DNA of 64,000 bases. Source: an uncultured Elusimicrobia bacterium. GTDB lineage: Bacteria > Elusimicrobiota > Elusimicrobia > UBA1565 > UBA9628. Within the stretch, counting starts at the first letter, position 1, and every line of letters starts with the position of its first letter. Of the stretch, positions 16,579 to 27,536 are shown one piece after another. Under the pieces are notes generated by a model. It was not told the origin of the DNA and did not search any database. It was given only the letters and a program-made list of their open reading frames with translations. The stretch lies in assembly GCA_903830945.1 (NCBI GenBank), contig CAIKVT010000055.1:1-64000 (forward strand). Reading direction: 5' to 3'. The translations under genes were made by a program, and so were the position numbers.

Positions 16579-17076
16579 CTACCGGAAATTCTTGAACTGC
16601 AACTCCACACCGAAGTCCCCCTGACGCAGCAGGGTCATCACCGCCTGCAGCTCGTCTTTCGACTTGCTGGTCACCCGGAGCTGTTCCGCCTGGATGCTCG
16701 CGTTGGCCTTGCGCTTGGCCGCTTTGATGGCCGCTACCATCTCCTTGGCCTTCTCCGTCGGGATGCCGGACTGTATGGCCACTTCCAGGCGCGCGGTCTG
16801 GCCCAAGGCCAATTCGACCTTGCCCTTGTTGAAGTTCTTCAGGGGGATGCCCCGCTTGGCCAGGCGCGCGTAGAGGATGTCCATGACGCTGTTGATCCTC
16901 ATCTCGTCCGAAGCACGCACGATGATCTTCTTGGCCTTGGCGTCGAGCTCGATGGATGCGTTGGCGTTCTTGAAGTCGAAACGGTTGACGATCTCCTTCA
17001 TCGCCACCTGGATGGACTCGGCCACCAGGTTTAAGTCCACGTCGCTGACCGCGTCGAATGAAAAGTCTTGTGCCAT
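16579..17076 (-). CDS. yajQ: YajQ-family nucleotide-binding protein
   Basis: A 165-residue protein with the full-length YajQ fold: two ferredoxin-like domains, N-terminal MAQDFSFDAVSDVDLN, central ANASIELDAKAKKIIV and C-terminal QVTSKSKDELQ-type segments (here LRVTSKSKDELQAVM) ending in FGVELQFKNFR. Family members bind nucleic acids or cyclic di-GMP and have been described as c-di-GMP effectors. It starts 8 bp after the hutU stop, so it may share the hutU transcript, though no metabolic link is known. Confidence 0.92.
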   Translation of the reverse strand: MAQDFSFDAVSDVDLNLVAESIQVAMKEIVNRFDFKNANASIELDAKAKKIIVRASDEMRINSVMDILYARLAKRGIPLKNFNKGKVELALGQTARLEVAIQSGIPTEKAKEMVAAIKAAKRKANASIQAEQLRVTSKSKDELQAVMTLLRQGDFGVELQFKNFR

Positions 17077-17084
17077 AAAGCCTC

Positions 17085-18758
17085 CTATTTCGGAATGTTG
17101 AGCTTATGCTTCGCCGCGGCCTTGGCCGCCTCCGGATAGCCCGCGTCCACGTGCCGGGCCACGCCGATGGCCGGATCGTTGGTCAAGACCCGCTCCAAGC
17201 GCTCCCCCATCATCTTGGTGCCGTCGGCCACCGTCACCTGCCCCGCATGCATGGAATAGCCGATCCCCACGCCGCCGCCGTTATGGAAGCTCACCCAAGA
17301 GGCCCCGGACGCCGTGTTGAGCAGGGCGTTAAGGATCGGCCAATCCGCGATCGCATCCGAGCCGTCCTTCATGGCCTCGGTCTCGCGATAGGGGCTTGCC
17401 ACCGAGCCGCAGTCCAAGTGGTCGCGGCCTATGACGATCGGAGCCTTGATCTTCCCCTTGGCCACCATGTGATTGATGCGCTGGCCCATCTCGGCGCGCT
17501 CGCCCAAGCCCAGCCAGCAGATGCGCGCGGGCAAGCCTTGGAAAGCCACCCTCTCCTGCGCCATCTTGATCCAGCGCGCCAGAGCTTTGTCCTTGGGGAA
17601 GAGCTCCAAGACCGCCTTGTCTGTGGCGGCGATATCCGCCGGATCCCCGGAGAGCGCGACCCAACGGAACGGCCCCTTGCCCTCGCAGAAGAGCGGCCGG
17701 ATGAAGGCCGGCACGAAGCCCGGGATGGAATAGGCGTCCTTCACGCCGGACTGGAACGCCATGGTGCGGATGTTGTTGCCGTAGTCGAAGGTCACAGCAC
17801 CCTGGGCCTTGAGCTCCAGCATGCCGCGCACATGCACGGCCATGGACTCCATGGCCCGGTGGACATACGCCTGCGGGTCGGCGGCCCTGAGTCTGGCCGC
17901 CTCCTCCAGCGAAAGCCCCTGAGGGATGTAGCCCGTGAGCGGATCATGCGCTGAGGTCTGGTCGGTCAGAACATCCACGGCGACGCGCCGGCGCGCCAGC
18001 TCCGGGATGATGTCAGCCGCGTTGCCCAACAACCCCACGGACAAAGCCTGGCCTTTCTCTTTAGCCTGCAGGACCTTCTCCAGGGCCGCGTCGAGGTCGG
18101 TCTCCATCACGTCTAGGTAGCGGGTCTTCAGACGCATGGCGATGCGCTTGGGGTCCACCTCCACGGCCAGGAAAGCCGCCTCGTTCATGGTCGCGGCCAA
18201 AGGCTGAGCCCCCCCCATCCCGCCCAAGCCCGCGGTCACCACGAGCCTGCCCTTGAGGCTGCCCTTGAAGTGCTGCCGGGCCGCCTCGGCGAAGGTCTCG
18301 TAGGTGCCCTGGAGTATGCCCTGCGTGCCGATGTAGATCCAGGAGCCGGCCGTCATCTGGCCGTACATCATGAGCCCCTTGCGCTCCAGCTCGTTGAAGA
18401 CCTCCCAGGTAGACCAGCGGCCGACGAGGTTTGAGTTGGCAATGAGCACGCGCGGCGCGTAGTCGTGGGTACGGAAGACCGCCACGGGCTTACCCGACTG
18501 CACCAAAAGCGTCTCGTCGTTCTCCAGGCCTCGCAAGGCCCGCACGATGGCATGGAAGCACGCCCAGTTGCGCGCCGCCTTCCCCCGGCCGCCGTAGACC
18601 ACCAAGTCGGCCGGACGCTCAGCCACCTCCGGGTCGAGGTTGTTCATGAGCATGCGCAAAGCCGCCTCTTGCTGCCAGCCCTTGCAAGAAAGCGCGGTGC
18701 CGCGTGCAGCGCGCACCACGGCGGAAGCCTCGGCTGAAACCTTGATCGTGGTCCTCAT
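17085..18758 (-). CDS. hutU: Urocanate hydratase
   Basis: A 557-residue enzyme that hydrates urocanate to 4-imidazolone-5-propanoate with tightly bound NAD+, second step of histidine degradation. Typical signatures are [11 protein letters not shown] near the N-terminus, [10 protein letters not shown] for the NAD site and [17 protein letters not shown] with the conserved Cys near residue 410. The start at 18758 is chosen because AGGGAGA precedes it and the length then equals the family norm; the frame is open further upstream. histidine ammonia-lyase (hutH), which makes urocanate, is not in the window. Confidence 0.96.
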   Translation of the reverse strand: MRTTIKVSAEASAVVRAARGTALSCKGWQQEAALRMLMNNLDPEVAERPADLVVYGGRGKAARNWACFHAIVRALRGLENDETLLVQSGKPVAVFRTHDYAPRVLIANSNLVGRWSTWEVFNELERKGLMMYGQMTAGSWIYIGTQGILQGTYETFAEAARQHFKGSLKGRLVVTAGLGGMGGAQPLAATMNEAAFLAVEVDPKRIAMRLKTRYLDVMETDLDAALEKVLQAKEKGQALSVGLLGNAADIIPELARRRVAVDVLTDQTSAHDPLTGYIPQGLSLEEAARLRAADPQAYVHRAMESMAVHVRGMLELKAQGAVTFDYGNNIRTMAFQSGVKDAYSIPGFVPAFIRPLFCEGKGPFRWVALSGDPADIAATDKAVLELFPKDKALARWIKMAQERVAFQGLPARICWLGLGERAEMGQRINHMVAKGKIKAPIVIGRDHLDCGSVASPYRETEAMKDGSDAIADWPILNALLNTASGASWVSFHNGGGVGIGYSMHAGQVTVADGTKMMGERLERVLTNDPAIGVARHVDAGYPEAAKAAAKHKLNIPK

Positions 18759-18786
18759 CGCAATAGATCTCCCTAACGGCCGGGAC

Positions 18787-19494
18787 TCAAGAGCAGTAGA
18801 CGACACGGGCAAAGATCCCGCCGACAACGCTCACCACGGCCCCAAAACCGAAGCTGAACCAGGAGAGGTCCAAGAGCCGCCGCCAGCGCAGCGCGCCCAT
18901 GCCCGCCAGCCAGACCGGCGCCACCCATAGCCAACCGTTCTGCGGCAGGAGAAAACTCAATCCCAGCACCATCCGCTCGGCCATGCCCAGATATTTCTCT
19001 TCGAAGCCGGGGTATTCTCTGCCGTAGATGTCCTTCTCTAAAAAATAGGTCGCCACCGTGGTCATATGCGTCAGGAGCACGGCAAGACAGCCGAGCACGG
19101 GCCACTTCTCCGGAATCCCCGGCTCGCCATTGCCCAAGATCAAAGGTGAAACAGCAAAAATGAGTGACACGTGGATGGCCTGGTCCAAAATGAAGTAAAG
19201 GGTGTTGTCCGGGGTCTTATACCTGGCGATGGTCGTGACTCGCCACTCGTCCTCCAGGTAATGAGCCGCGTAGAGGATCAAAACACAGGCCCAGCCCTCG
19301 AGATGCAGCGGCCCCAGAACGACCCAGTCCTGCCCCAAGGAGCTGAAGGTCAGCGCGATGTAGCAGAGCGGATGGATCGAACAATGGGCCAGCATCCCCC
19401 AGGCACTACCGCGCTTCCATCGGTTAAGGAAGTTAGTCTGGAGCGTGAAGTCGGCCAGCAGATGGCCGAAGAGCAGCCTCCAAAAGATCTCCAT
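18787..19494 (-). CDS. DUF3307-type membrane protein
   Basis: A 235-residue membrane protein. The N-terminus ([20 protein letters not shown]) matches the DUF3307 pattern G-H-x-x-x-D-F-x-x-Q, and conserved polar residues continue in HCSIHPLCY and YILDQAIHV-like segments (FILDQAIHV). About six hydrophobic spans are visible. The family has no assigned function; some members neighbour modification or defence genes, which is not the case here. It sits between the hutU and cyclase genes on the same strand. Confidence 0.75.
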   Translation of the reverse strand: MEIFWRLLFGHLLADFTLQTNFLNRWKRGSAWGMLAHCSIHPLCYIALTFSSLGQDWVVLGPLHLEGWACVLILYAAHYLEDEWRVTTIARYKTPDNTLYFILDQAIHVSLIFAVSPLILGNGEPGIPEKWPVLGCLAVLLTHMTTVATYFLEKDIYGREYPGFEEKYLGMAERMVLGLSFLLPQNGWLWVAPVWLAGMGALRWRRLLDLSWFSFGFGAVVSVVGGIFARVVYCS

Positions 19495-19506
19495 ATAGTG
19501 GTCGCG

Positions 19507-21612
19507 CTATTTGGCGGTCAGCTTGATGACCCCGTCCCAATCCGGACCCGGTGGGATGGCGCTATAATCCCGAGAGACATTGAGATAGAAGGCGGCGGGT
19601 CCGTCCTTAGGAAAGATCTTGATCACTCCCTCGAAACAGACCGCGGCCTGATCGAATTCCCGCTTACAAAAATGCTCGATCCCGGCCTCATAAAGAGGCA
19701 GTGCCTCGCGCCACTGGGCCGAGAGCTCGTCCGTCTTAACCAGAAGCTCATAGACCTTGATCGGGATGGCCTTGCCCACCACGCGCACGCGTCCCAATTC
19801 CCGGCCCGCCACCTTGGTCCTGGCCCTGTCGTAGGCGGCCTCGCTGGCCATGATGTGAGAGCCGAAAAACTTATTGGCTCCCTCCAGGCGCGAGCCCAGG
19901 TTGACCTCGTCGCCGATGACCGTGTAGGCCAGCTTCTTCTCGGAGCCGGTCAGACCTACGGTCATCACGCCCGCGTTGAGGCCGATACGGATGGCGGGGA
20001 CCTCGGGCAGGCTGGGGTCGAGATCCTTATTGAGCTCCGCCATCTTCTTCTGGCACTCCACCGCGGCCGCGCAGGCGTGAGCTCGATGGTCCGGATCGTC
20101 TAAAGGCGCATTCCAAAAGGCCATGATGCAGTCGCCGATATACTTATCCACCGTGCCCTTGTGGTCATGGATGACCTGACTAAGGGCGGAGAGGTATTTA
20201 TTGAGGAAAAGGATCAGGGCCTCGGGCGACATCTTCTCGGAAATGGTCGTAAAGTGCGCGATATCCAGAAAGAGCACGGTCATCTCGCGCTTCTCCCCCC
20301 CTAATTTGACCAAGCCGGGGTCCGCGACGAGCTTCTCGACCACTTCTGGGGAGACGAACTGCCCGAAGGTGTGCTGGATATACTTCTTCTGCGCGCTCTC
20401 GGTCAGGACCCGGCGTACGGTCAGCACTAAGAAGGAGAGTGCCAACGCCACGGCCGGCGCCACAAAATCGGTGCGCACGCCGTGGCAGAACCGCCAGTAG
20501 GTCACGCCGAGCCAGAGGGCCAGGACCCCGGCCGTCGCCGCGTTGCCGACCACGGGCGCGAAGCGCAGCAGGAACAAAGGCAGCCAGATCGCCGCCAACA
20601 GGACCAGCAGGATGAACAGACGCGGCGTGGCGCGCAGGAAATCATCGTGCATCATGTTGTCCAGATTGTTGGCGTGGTACTCCAAGCCGGGGGCGACCGG
20701 GTCAAAGGGGTTGGGATAATGATCGAAATAACCGAGGGACGTGGCCCCGACGATGACGATGGCGCCCCGCAACTCTATTTTCTGCTGGTCCGTGAGCTCC
20801 CCCTTCAGAAGATCCAAGGCCGAAATGTGCTGATAGGACGAATCGACGGTGTCAGGATTCTGGATCTTGCCCGGGCTCTGCGAATCGCGTTTCTGGTGCC
20901 GCAGCCTGGTCTCGTACCTGCGGAAGTTCACCAGCAGGTAGCGCGGCGTGGGATCGGAATACCGAGCGCGCATCAAGGACATGGGCTGGTCCAGAAAACT
21001 GGCCATGACGGCCGCTTCCAGAGACGGCGCAATCGCCCCGGGTTCACGCAGGTCTTGCGCGCTCGTGTCGAATAAGACGGCGCGCCGCACATGTCCGTCG
21101 GGATCAAGCACCCGTTCGATATTGGCATAACCCAGGTATTGGGACGCTTTCTTCAGGGCCGGAATAGGCTCGTCGATGGAGATGACCGTGCCGACGCCCG
21201 TCTCCTTTCTCTCCATGGCAAAGGCATGGATGACCTTCCCAAAACGCTTCATGGCCGCCTCGAGTTCCCGGTCGCCGGGCCGGGGCTCGAAGAAGAACAT
21301 GTCGAAGGCCACCGTCTTGACCCCATACGCTTTGAGTTGGTCCAGGAGTCGCGCCAGGACGTCGCGCGGCACCGGGAAACCACACTGTTTCCCAGTCTCC
21401 TCGTCGAGGGCAGCCACGATGATGCGCGGGTCGCCCGTGGGCAACTCGGCCCTGCGCCAGCGGAACAAAGAGTCGCTCCAGACGTCCTCGGCATGAGCGA
21501 AGATGCCCCGCACCGGCATTCCCAGGATGGCCGGCCAATAGAGGGCAAGGAAGATCAGCGTGAATGCGAGACAGAAGTATCGGGACCAGCGGCTCTTCTT
21601 GCTGATGGCCAT
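19507..21612 (-). CDS. CHASE2-domain class III adenylate/guanylate cyclase
   Basis: A 701-residue sensor cyclase. A membrane anchor at about residues 10-28 is followed by an extracytoplasmic CHASE2 domain (about 45-330, including VKTVAFDMFF and the motif IVIVGATSLGYFD). Three more membrane spans lie at about 335-400, and a class III cyclase domain at 440-615 has metal-binding Asp in VLFLDIAHFTT and IGDCIMAFW and the conserved TVIGDEVNLGSRLEG. The tail (640-701) looks TPR-like. It should make cAMP (Lys in DKYIGD fits ATP use) in response to an external signal. The ATG at 21612 lacks a good ribosome-binding site; a GTG at 21666 is an alternative. Confidence 0.88.
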   Translation of the reverse strand: MAISKKSRWSRYFCLAFTLIFLALYWPAILGMPVRGIFAHAEDVWSDSLFRWRRAELPTGDPRIIVAALDEETGKQCGFPVPRDVLARLLDQLKAYGVKTVAFDMFFFEPRPGDRELEAAMKRFGKVIHAFAMERKETGVGTVISIDEPIPALKKASQYLGYANIERVLDPDGHVRRAVLFDTSAQDLREPGAIAPSLEAAVMASFLDQPMSLMRARYSDPTPRYLLVNFRRYETRLRHQKRDSQSPGKIQNPDTVDSSYQHISALDLLKGELTDQQKIELRGAIVIVGATSLGYFDHYPNPFDPVAPGLEYHANNLDNMMHDDFLRATPRLFILLVLLAAIWLPLFLLRFAPVVGNAATAGVLALWLGVTYWRFCHGVRTDFVAPAVALALSFLVLTVRRVLTESAQKKYIQHTFGQFVSPEVVEKLVADPGLVKLGGEKREMTVLFLDIAHFTTISEKMSPEALILFLNKYLSALSQVIHDHKGTVDKYIGDCIMAFWNAPLDDPDHRAHACAAAVECQKKMAELNKDLDPSLPEVPAIRIGLNAGVMTVGLTGSEKKLAYTVIGDEVNLGSRLEGANKFFGSHIMASEAAYDRARTKVAGRELGRVRVVGKAIPIKVYELLVKTDELSAQWREALPLYEAGIEHFCKREFDQAAVCFEGVIKIFPKDGPAAFYLNVSRDYSAIPPGPDWDGVIKLTAK

Positions 21613-21916
21613 ACGGAGGATTTTAGCAGAAAGGAGCACCCCATCACTACACAATCTGCTTCCCACAGTTCACAGACACGATATCACGCCCAGGGCCTGC
21701 CACGAAAATCATCTTGCCAAAAAAAGACCCGGCCTTACCAACTATCTTACCCCTCTGTCCCGAAGATAGCTAGTTAAGGCCGGGCAGAATCATCGACGCA
21801 ACTGTCGCCTAGCCGCAGTATAACAGACCCTGCTGCTTTGTCAAGACCCAAAACCCTTATCCCCTGATCAACCATCCTCGCCGAGGAGTCGCCCAAGTCC
21901 CAGGCTGGATGAGGAC
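21613..21916. other. Intergenic region between purA and the cyclase gene
   Basis: 304 bp without a gene. It holds the purA terminator (21719-21784) and, between it and 21612, the space where the cyclase promoter must lie. I see no tRNA, repeat or small open frame that I would defend. No clear -10/-35 pair was recognised on the minus strand. Confidence 0.7.
21719..21784 (-). terminator. Rho-independent terminator downstream of purA
   Basis: On the minus strand a long imperfect stem (arms at 21764-21784 and 21728-21748, each ending in CCCGGCCTTA or its complement) closes a loop of about 15 bases. It is followed by TC and a run of seven T (21719-21725 on the plus strand as A7). It lies about 130 bp after the purA stop and should separate purA from the cyclase gene. 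Confidence 0.85.
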
Positions 21917-23209
<1,293 letters not shown>

Positions 23210-23213
23210 CTAT

Positions 23214-24206
23214 TTATTGCTTCCAAAAAAACCGCTGCCACCAAGAGATTTTTTCCGGCATGCCGGGCGCCCTTCGAATAGAGCGCAAGCAGGCCTGGGA
23301 AGCGACCTCCGCATCCCCGCAGACCCCGGCCGAAAATCGCACCCGCACCAACAACGCCTGCGGCTCGCCCGCAGCCGAAGCCGACGCGGATTCGATAGCC
23401 TCCACGGGCACGGGAATGGACACAGGCCCCTGGTCTGAATGCCCCCCGAAGAACTTAGCCAGGTACTTGGCGATGTCGCGGTTGTCCGTGATGGTGGCCG
23501 CCACCAGGTCCCCGGCGCGCAATTCGATGGCGGGCATCCCGGCCGGGTCGGACTCCAACGCAACCTTTAAAACCAGCAACTCGTCCGGCTGAGGGCCGCC
23601 GCCGGCACGCCAGGACGCGCCGACCTTGGCGGGCTGACGTTCTCCGCTCCCGGAAGGAGCCCTCAGCGAATGAAACTGCCCCAAGTCCAGAATATCCTTC
23701 TTGAGCCGAAGCTCCAGCCTTCCCGAACGCAGCACCTTCTCGAGCACGCCGGTGAGCTCGGATGGAACCTTGTCGGTGCCGGAGGGCTGGGCGTCGAAAA
23801 GCCCGGACTCCGCGCCGGAGCGCAGGCGCCCGGCCACGGCCTGCTCGATCTCCAGGCTCTCCGTAGGGAGGCTTCCCTCCCAGAGCCGGCAGCCATAGAG
23901 GTACTTCTCGAACTCGAACCAGTCCTTCTCCAGGCTCACCGCGCAGACCGCCGGGTTGTAGGACACCACCGCCCGGGTACGCAGGACCGCGCGGGACTTC
24001 ACGTTGAGGATGACCAGCAGAAGGCCGAAGAGGTTCTGCTCCGGCTGCACGATCTTGCCTTTGAAGACCACAATATTCTTGTGCATCCGCGGGATGGCCT
24101 TCACCGCCTCCTCGACCACATAGCCGCACATCTCCAGGGCCAGTTCCGCCTCGCCCTGATCGCAGCCCGTCTCCTCCATGAGCAGTGCGATCTTGTCGGG
24201 GATCAT
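23214..24206 (-). CDS. Unknown protein with an N-terminal UBA-like helix bundle
   Basis: A 330-residue protein. Residues 1-42 (IALLMEETGCDQGEAELALE, GYVVEEAVKAI) resemble the UBA-like domain at the N-terminus of elongation factor Ts and NAC-alpha. A beta-rich part follows (HKNIVVFKGKI, FGLLLVILNVKSRAVLRTRAVVSYNP) and a variable middle with low-complexity GSGERQ. A second folded part (about 215-310) is followed by a basic tail ending in WWQRFFWKQ. I recognise no family. It overlaps the xerC stop by four bases and ends 13 bp before purA, so it belongs to this operon. The UBA-like assignment rests on pattern only. Confidence 0.65.
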   Translation of the reverse strand: MIPDKIALLMEETGCDQGEAELALEMCGYVVEEAVKAIPRMHKNIVVFKGKIVQPEQNLFGLLLVILNVKSRAVLRTRAVVSYNPAVCAVSLEKDWFEFEKYLYGCRLWEGSLPTESLEIEQAVAGRLRSGAESGLFDAQPSGTDKVPSELTGVLEKVLRSGRLELRLKKDILDLGQFHSLRAPSGSGERQPAKVGASWRAGGGPQPDELLVLKVALESDPAGMPAIELRAGDLVAATITDNRDIAKYLAKFFGGHSDQGPVSIPVPVEAIESASASAAGEPQALLVRVRFSAGVCGDAEVASQACLRSIRRAPGMPEKISWWQRFFWKQ

Positions 24207-25108
24207 GACGGGGTTTCCCCGTCAACGGCTCGAGGATGAGACCGGCCATAAACCTCTTTGAGCCTCGCCAAAGAGACATGGGTGTATATCTGCGTGGTGG
24301 CCAGGCTCTTGTGTCCCAGCATTTCCTGCACTGAGCGCAGATCACAGCCGGAATTGAGCAGATGAGTAGCAAAGCTATGACGCAAAGCATGCGGGGTGAC
24401 TAATTTAAGCCAGCCCGCGCGACGCACCCAACCCTTAAGCAGGAACGCCACGCCCGCGTCGGTCAGGCGCCGACCGCGGGAGTTAAGAAAGAGGGGGCTC
24501 TCGCCCTTGCAGGAATCCGGGCCGCGCTGGCGCAAATACTCCCGCAAGCAAGAGAGGGCCGTGTTCCCCACCGGCACGAGCCTTTCCCGGGAGCCCTTAC
24601 CCATGACCCGCACGAACCCTGACATAAAATCCACGTCCCCCACGTTGAGGGCCGCCAGTTCCGAGCGGCGCAGGCCGCTGGAGTAAAGCAATTCCAAGAT
24701 GGCGCGATCCCTCTCCCGGCAGTACGGCTGCTGCGGCCCGGCCTGGGCCAGCAGTTCGGCCATCTCACTCTCCGTCAGGAACTTAGGCAGCCTCGCCGCC
24801 TTGCGGGGCAAGGGCAGGGCGCAGAAGGGGTCCTGGTCCATGACCCCTTCCCGACGCAAAAAACGGAAAAAAGCCCGCAGGGCCGAGACCTTGCGCAGCA
24901 CCGTGTTGCGGCCCAAATTCCCTCGGGCCTGTAGCTGGGCCAGATATGCCCGGACCTCGTTGCGATCGATAGTGGCGGGCTCCAGATCGCCAAGGCCTCG
25001 GCGGAACTGATCCAGATCAGCCCCGTAGGCGCGTAAGGTGTGGGGCGAATAGTTGCGGGCACCCCGCAGGTGCGTGAGGAACTTCTGCACCCAATTGCGC
25101 AGGGGCAT
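24203..25108 (-). CDS. xerC: Tyrosine recombinase XerC/XerD
   Basis: A 301-residue site-specific recombinase that resolves chromosome dimers at dif. An N-terminal SAM-like core-binding domain (residues 5-90) is followed by the catalytic domain with the complete set Arg147 (GLRRSE), Lys171, His240 and Arg243 (HALRHSF), His266 (LGHKSL) and Tyr275 (IYTHV). Its place after dprA and topA is the one of xerC in many bacteria, which favours XerC over XerD or a phage integrase. Confidence 0.92.
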   Translation of the reverse strand: MPLRNWVQKFLTHLRGARNYSPHTLRAYGADLDQFRRGLGDLEPATIDRNEVRAYLAQLQARGNLGRNTVLRKVSALRAFFRFLRREGVMDQDPFCALPLPRKAARLPKFLTESEMAELLAQAGPQQPYCRERDRAILELLYSSGLRRSELAALNVGDVDFMSGFVRVMGKGSRERLVPVGNTALSCLREYLRQRGPDSCKGESPLFLNSRGRRLTDAGVAFLLKGWVRRAGWLKLVTPHALRHSFATHLLNSGCDLRSVQEMLGHKSLATTQIYTHVSLARLKEVYGRSHPRAVDGETPS

Positions 25109-25172
25109 GACTAAGAAGCGTCAACTCCTTGGCACTGACCGCCCTTGAGAAATGCGCTGACGGTCATGTGAC

Positions 25173-27536
25173 TCAGGCCTGCGGGGTCCGCTGAACTCTC
25201 AGCGCCTCGGCTTCGACACGCAGCGCTGCCCCGTCATCCTTGGACACAGGCTTGATGTTGCGGCACTTCGGGAAGCCCGAGCAGGCCAGGAAATGGCCCC
25301 GCTTACCCAAGCGCAGCCACATGAATCTGCCGCACTTCTGGCACTTCCGACTGGTCGCCAGGGGCCGGGAACCCTCGATCTTCTTGCCTTCGGCGTCGAG
25401 TGAGAATGTATTCTTGCAGGCGGGGTAGCCCGAACAGGCCAAGAAGCGCCCTTTGCGTCCCATGCGGATGACCATGGGTTTGCCGCAGACGTCGCAGACC
25501 TCCTCGGTCTTTTCGGGCACGATCTTCTGCCCATCCGGGCCGAGCTGGATCTTGCCCTTGCACTTAGGGAAGGCGGGGCAAGAGAGATACTTGCCAAAAC
25601 GGCTCTCGCGGATGAGCATGGGTTGGCTGCAGACGGGACACTTCTCATCCGACTGCTGGGGCGCCACCTTGGATACCGTCATGTCGACCTTAGCGGCCTC
25701 TACGGCGCGGTTGAACGGATGGTAGAAATCGTCGACCACCCGAGTCCAGGCGTCGTGACCCTCGGCGATCTGGTCCAGGCGTTCCTCGACCTCGGCCGTA
25801 TAGCTAAGGCTGACCACATCAGGAAAATGAGCCTTGAGCTTCTCCGTCACGAGCAGGCCCAGCTCAGTGGGCAAGAGCCTGCGATCCTTCAAGCCGCGCC
25901 GGACGTAGCAGCGGTCGATGATGGTCTTGATGGTCGGGGCATAAGTAGAAGGCCGGCCGATGCCATGCTTCTCCATGGCCCGGATCAAGCTCGCCTCGTT
26001 GTAGCAGGGGGGTGGGCTGCTCTTGTGCTCTTCCGGCCTAAGCTCGCTCAGCTGCAGCAGATCGCCCTCCACGAGCTGCGGCAGGCGGGAGCCATCCTCC
26101 TCGCACTCGTCGACATCCTCCACGCTTTCCGCCTCAGCGGGAGCCGGGTCTTGGTAGATCTTAAGGAAGCCCTCGAACTTAAGGGTGCGGCCATTAGCCC
26201 GGAACAGGGCCGGGCCACTCTCGATGTCCGCGGCGACCGTGTCGTAGAGAGCCTCGGTCATCTGACTGGACAGAAAACGCTTCCAGATGAGCTCGTAAAG
26301 TCGGACCTGATCCAAATTGAGGCGCTCCTTGACATCCTCGGGCCGACGGGCCACGCTCGTCGGCCGGATAGCCTCGTGCGCCTCCTGGGCGCCGCGCGCC
26401 TTGGTCTGGTAGATGGGCGGCTGAACCGGGACGAACTCCGGCCCATAGTGCTCCCGTGCGAAAACGGCGGCCTCCGCCGCCGCCACCTTGGAGATGGAGA
26501 ATGAATCCGTACGCATATAGGTGATGAGGCCGATAGATTCCCCGCCGCCGAGATCGACGCCTTCGTAGAGGGTCTGGGCCACGCGCATGGTGCGCTCGGC
26601 CGCAAAGCCCAGCTTCTGAGAAGCGGCCTGCTGCAGGGTGCTCGTGGAGAAAGGCGCCGACGGCCGGCGCCGCAGCTCCCGGCGCTCGACCTTGACCACC
26701 TTGAAAGGGTTCCCCCGGAGGGCCACCTCAAGGTCCCGAACCTGCTCGGGAGTCTTAAGCGTCGTGGTCTTGACCCGGTATTGCTCGGCGAACAGCTCAG
26801 TGGTCCGCACCGCCTCCACCTTCTCGCCCTGCCAAGTGAAGAGCCGGGCCTCGAACTGGGGCGGGCTGCCGGCCTTCTCCAGAACGGCGCCGAGCGTCCA
26901 GAAGGTCTCGGAAGCGAAGGCCTTGATCTCGCGGTCGCGCTCCGCGAGGAGCCGGACCGCCACGGACTGCACCCGGCCGGCCGAGAGCCCGCTCTGGACC
27001 TTGGCCCACAACAACGGTGAGAGTAAATAGCCCACCAGACGGTCGATGACGCGCCGAGCCTGCTGGGCGTTGACCAGGTGATTGTCGATGGACCGCGGAG
27101 CGGCCAAAGCCTCGGTGATGGCGGAGGGAGTGATCTCATGAAAGGTGATACGCCGGATCTTGTCTGATTTCAGGCCCAGAAGCTCTACCAAGTGCCAAGC
27201 GATGGACTCGCCCTCGCGGTCATGGTCGGTCGCCAGATAAACGGCGGGGGATTTCTCGGCCAGCCCCCGGAGTTCGGGAAGCAACTTCTTAGCCCGGGGC
27301 AGGACGACATACTGCGGGGCGAACTCCTTCTCCGGGTCGACTCCCAATTTCTTAACCGGCAGATCCCGCACGTGACCGTAGGAGCTGCGCACGACATAGG
27401 CGCCCTTGAGCAGCCGCGCGATGGTCCGCTCCTTGGCCGGAGACTCCACGATAACCAGGCAGGGCTGACCTGTGGTCTCTTTTTTATTCTTAGGTGTCTT
27501 AAGTGTCTTGGGGGTCTTAGCTGCTTTTTTTGGCAT
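25173..27536 (-). CDS. topA: DNA topoisomerase I
   Basis: A 787-residue type IA topoisomerase that relaxes negative supercoils. An N-terminal Lys-rich stretch (MPKKAAKTPK) is followed by the TOPRIM domain (LVIVESPAKERTI; TDHDREGESIAWH) and the active-site Tyr in GLITYMRTDS. At the C-terminus are three zinc-ribbon repeats beginning CPVC, CDVC and CQKC. The start at 27536 gives the usual N-terminus; it lies 20 bp inside the dprA 3' end. A frame open eight codons upstream is not favoured. Confidence 0.96.
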   Translation of the reverse strand: MPKKAAKTPKTLKTPKNKKETTGQPCLVIVESPAKERTIARLLKGAYVVRSSYGHVRDLPVKKLGVDPEKEFAPQYVVLPRAKKLLPELRGLAEKSPAVYLATDHDREGESIAWHLVELLGLKSDKIRRITFHEITPSAITEALAAPRSIDNHLVNAQQARRVIDRLVGYLLSPLLWAKVQSGLSAGRVQSVAVRLLAERDREIKAFASETFWTLGAVLEKAGSPPQFEARLFTWQGEKVEAVRTTELFAEQYRVKTTTLKTPEQVRDLEVALRGNPFKVVKVERRELRRRPSAPFSTSTLQQAASQKLGFAAERTMRVAQTLYEGVDLGGGESIGLITYMRTDSFSISKVAAAEAAVFAREHYGPEFVPVQPPIYQTKARGAQEAHEAIRPTSVARRPEDVKERLNLDQVRLYELIWKRFLSSQMTEALYDTVAADIESGPALFRANGRTLKFEGFLKIYQDPAPAEAESVEDVDECEEDGSRLPQLVEGDLLQLSELRPEEHKSSPPPCYNEASLIRAMEKHGIGRPSTYAPTIKTIIDRCYVRRGLKDRRLLPTELGLLVTEKLKAHFPDVVSLSYTAEVEERLDQIAEGHDAWTRVVDDFYHPFNRAVEAAKVDMTVSKVAPQQSDEKCPVCSQPMLIRESRFGKYLSCPAFPKCKGKIQLGPDGQKIVPEKTEEVCDVCGKPMVIRMGRKGRFLACSGYPACKNTFSLDAEGKKIEGSRPLATSRKCQKCGRFMWLRLGKRGHFLACSGFPKCRNIKPVSKDDGAALRVEAEALRVQRTPQA

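Noticed and set aside
21613-21916. The hairpin region as a riboswitch for purA
   Set aside because: It lies downstream of purA on the transcribed strand and ends in a T-run, so it is a terminator; it is not in the purA leader.
24203-25108. Tyrosine recombinase as a phage or integron integrase
   Set aside because: Length, motifs and the dprA-topA neighbourhood fit housekeeping XerC; no attachment repeats, cassettes or phage genes are beside it.
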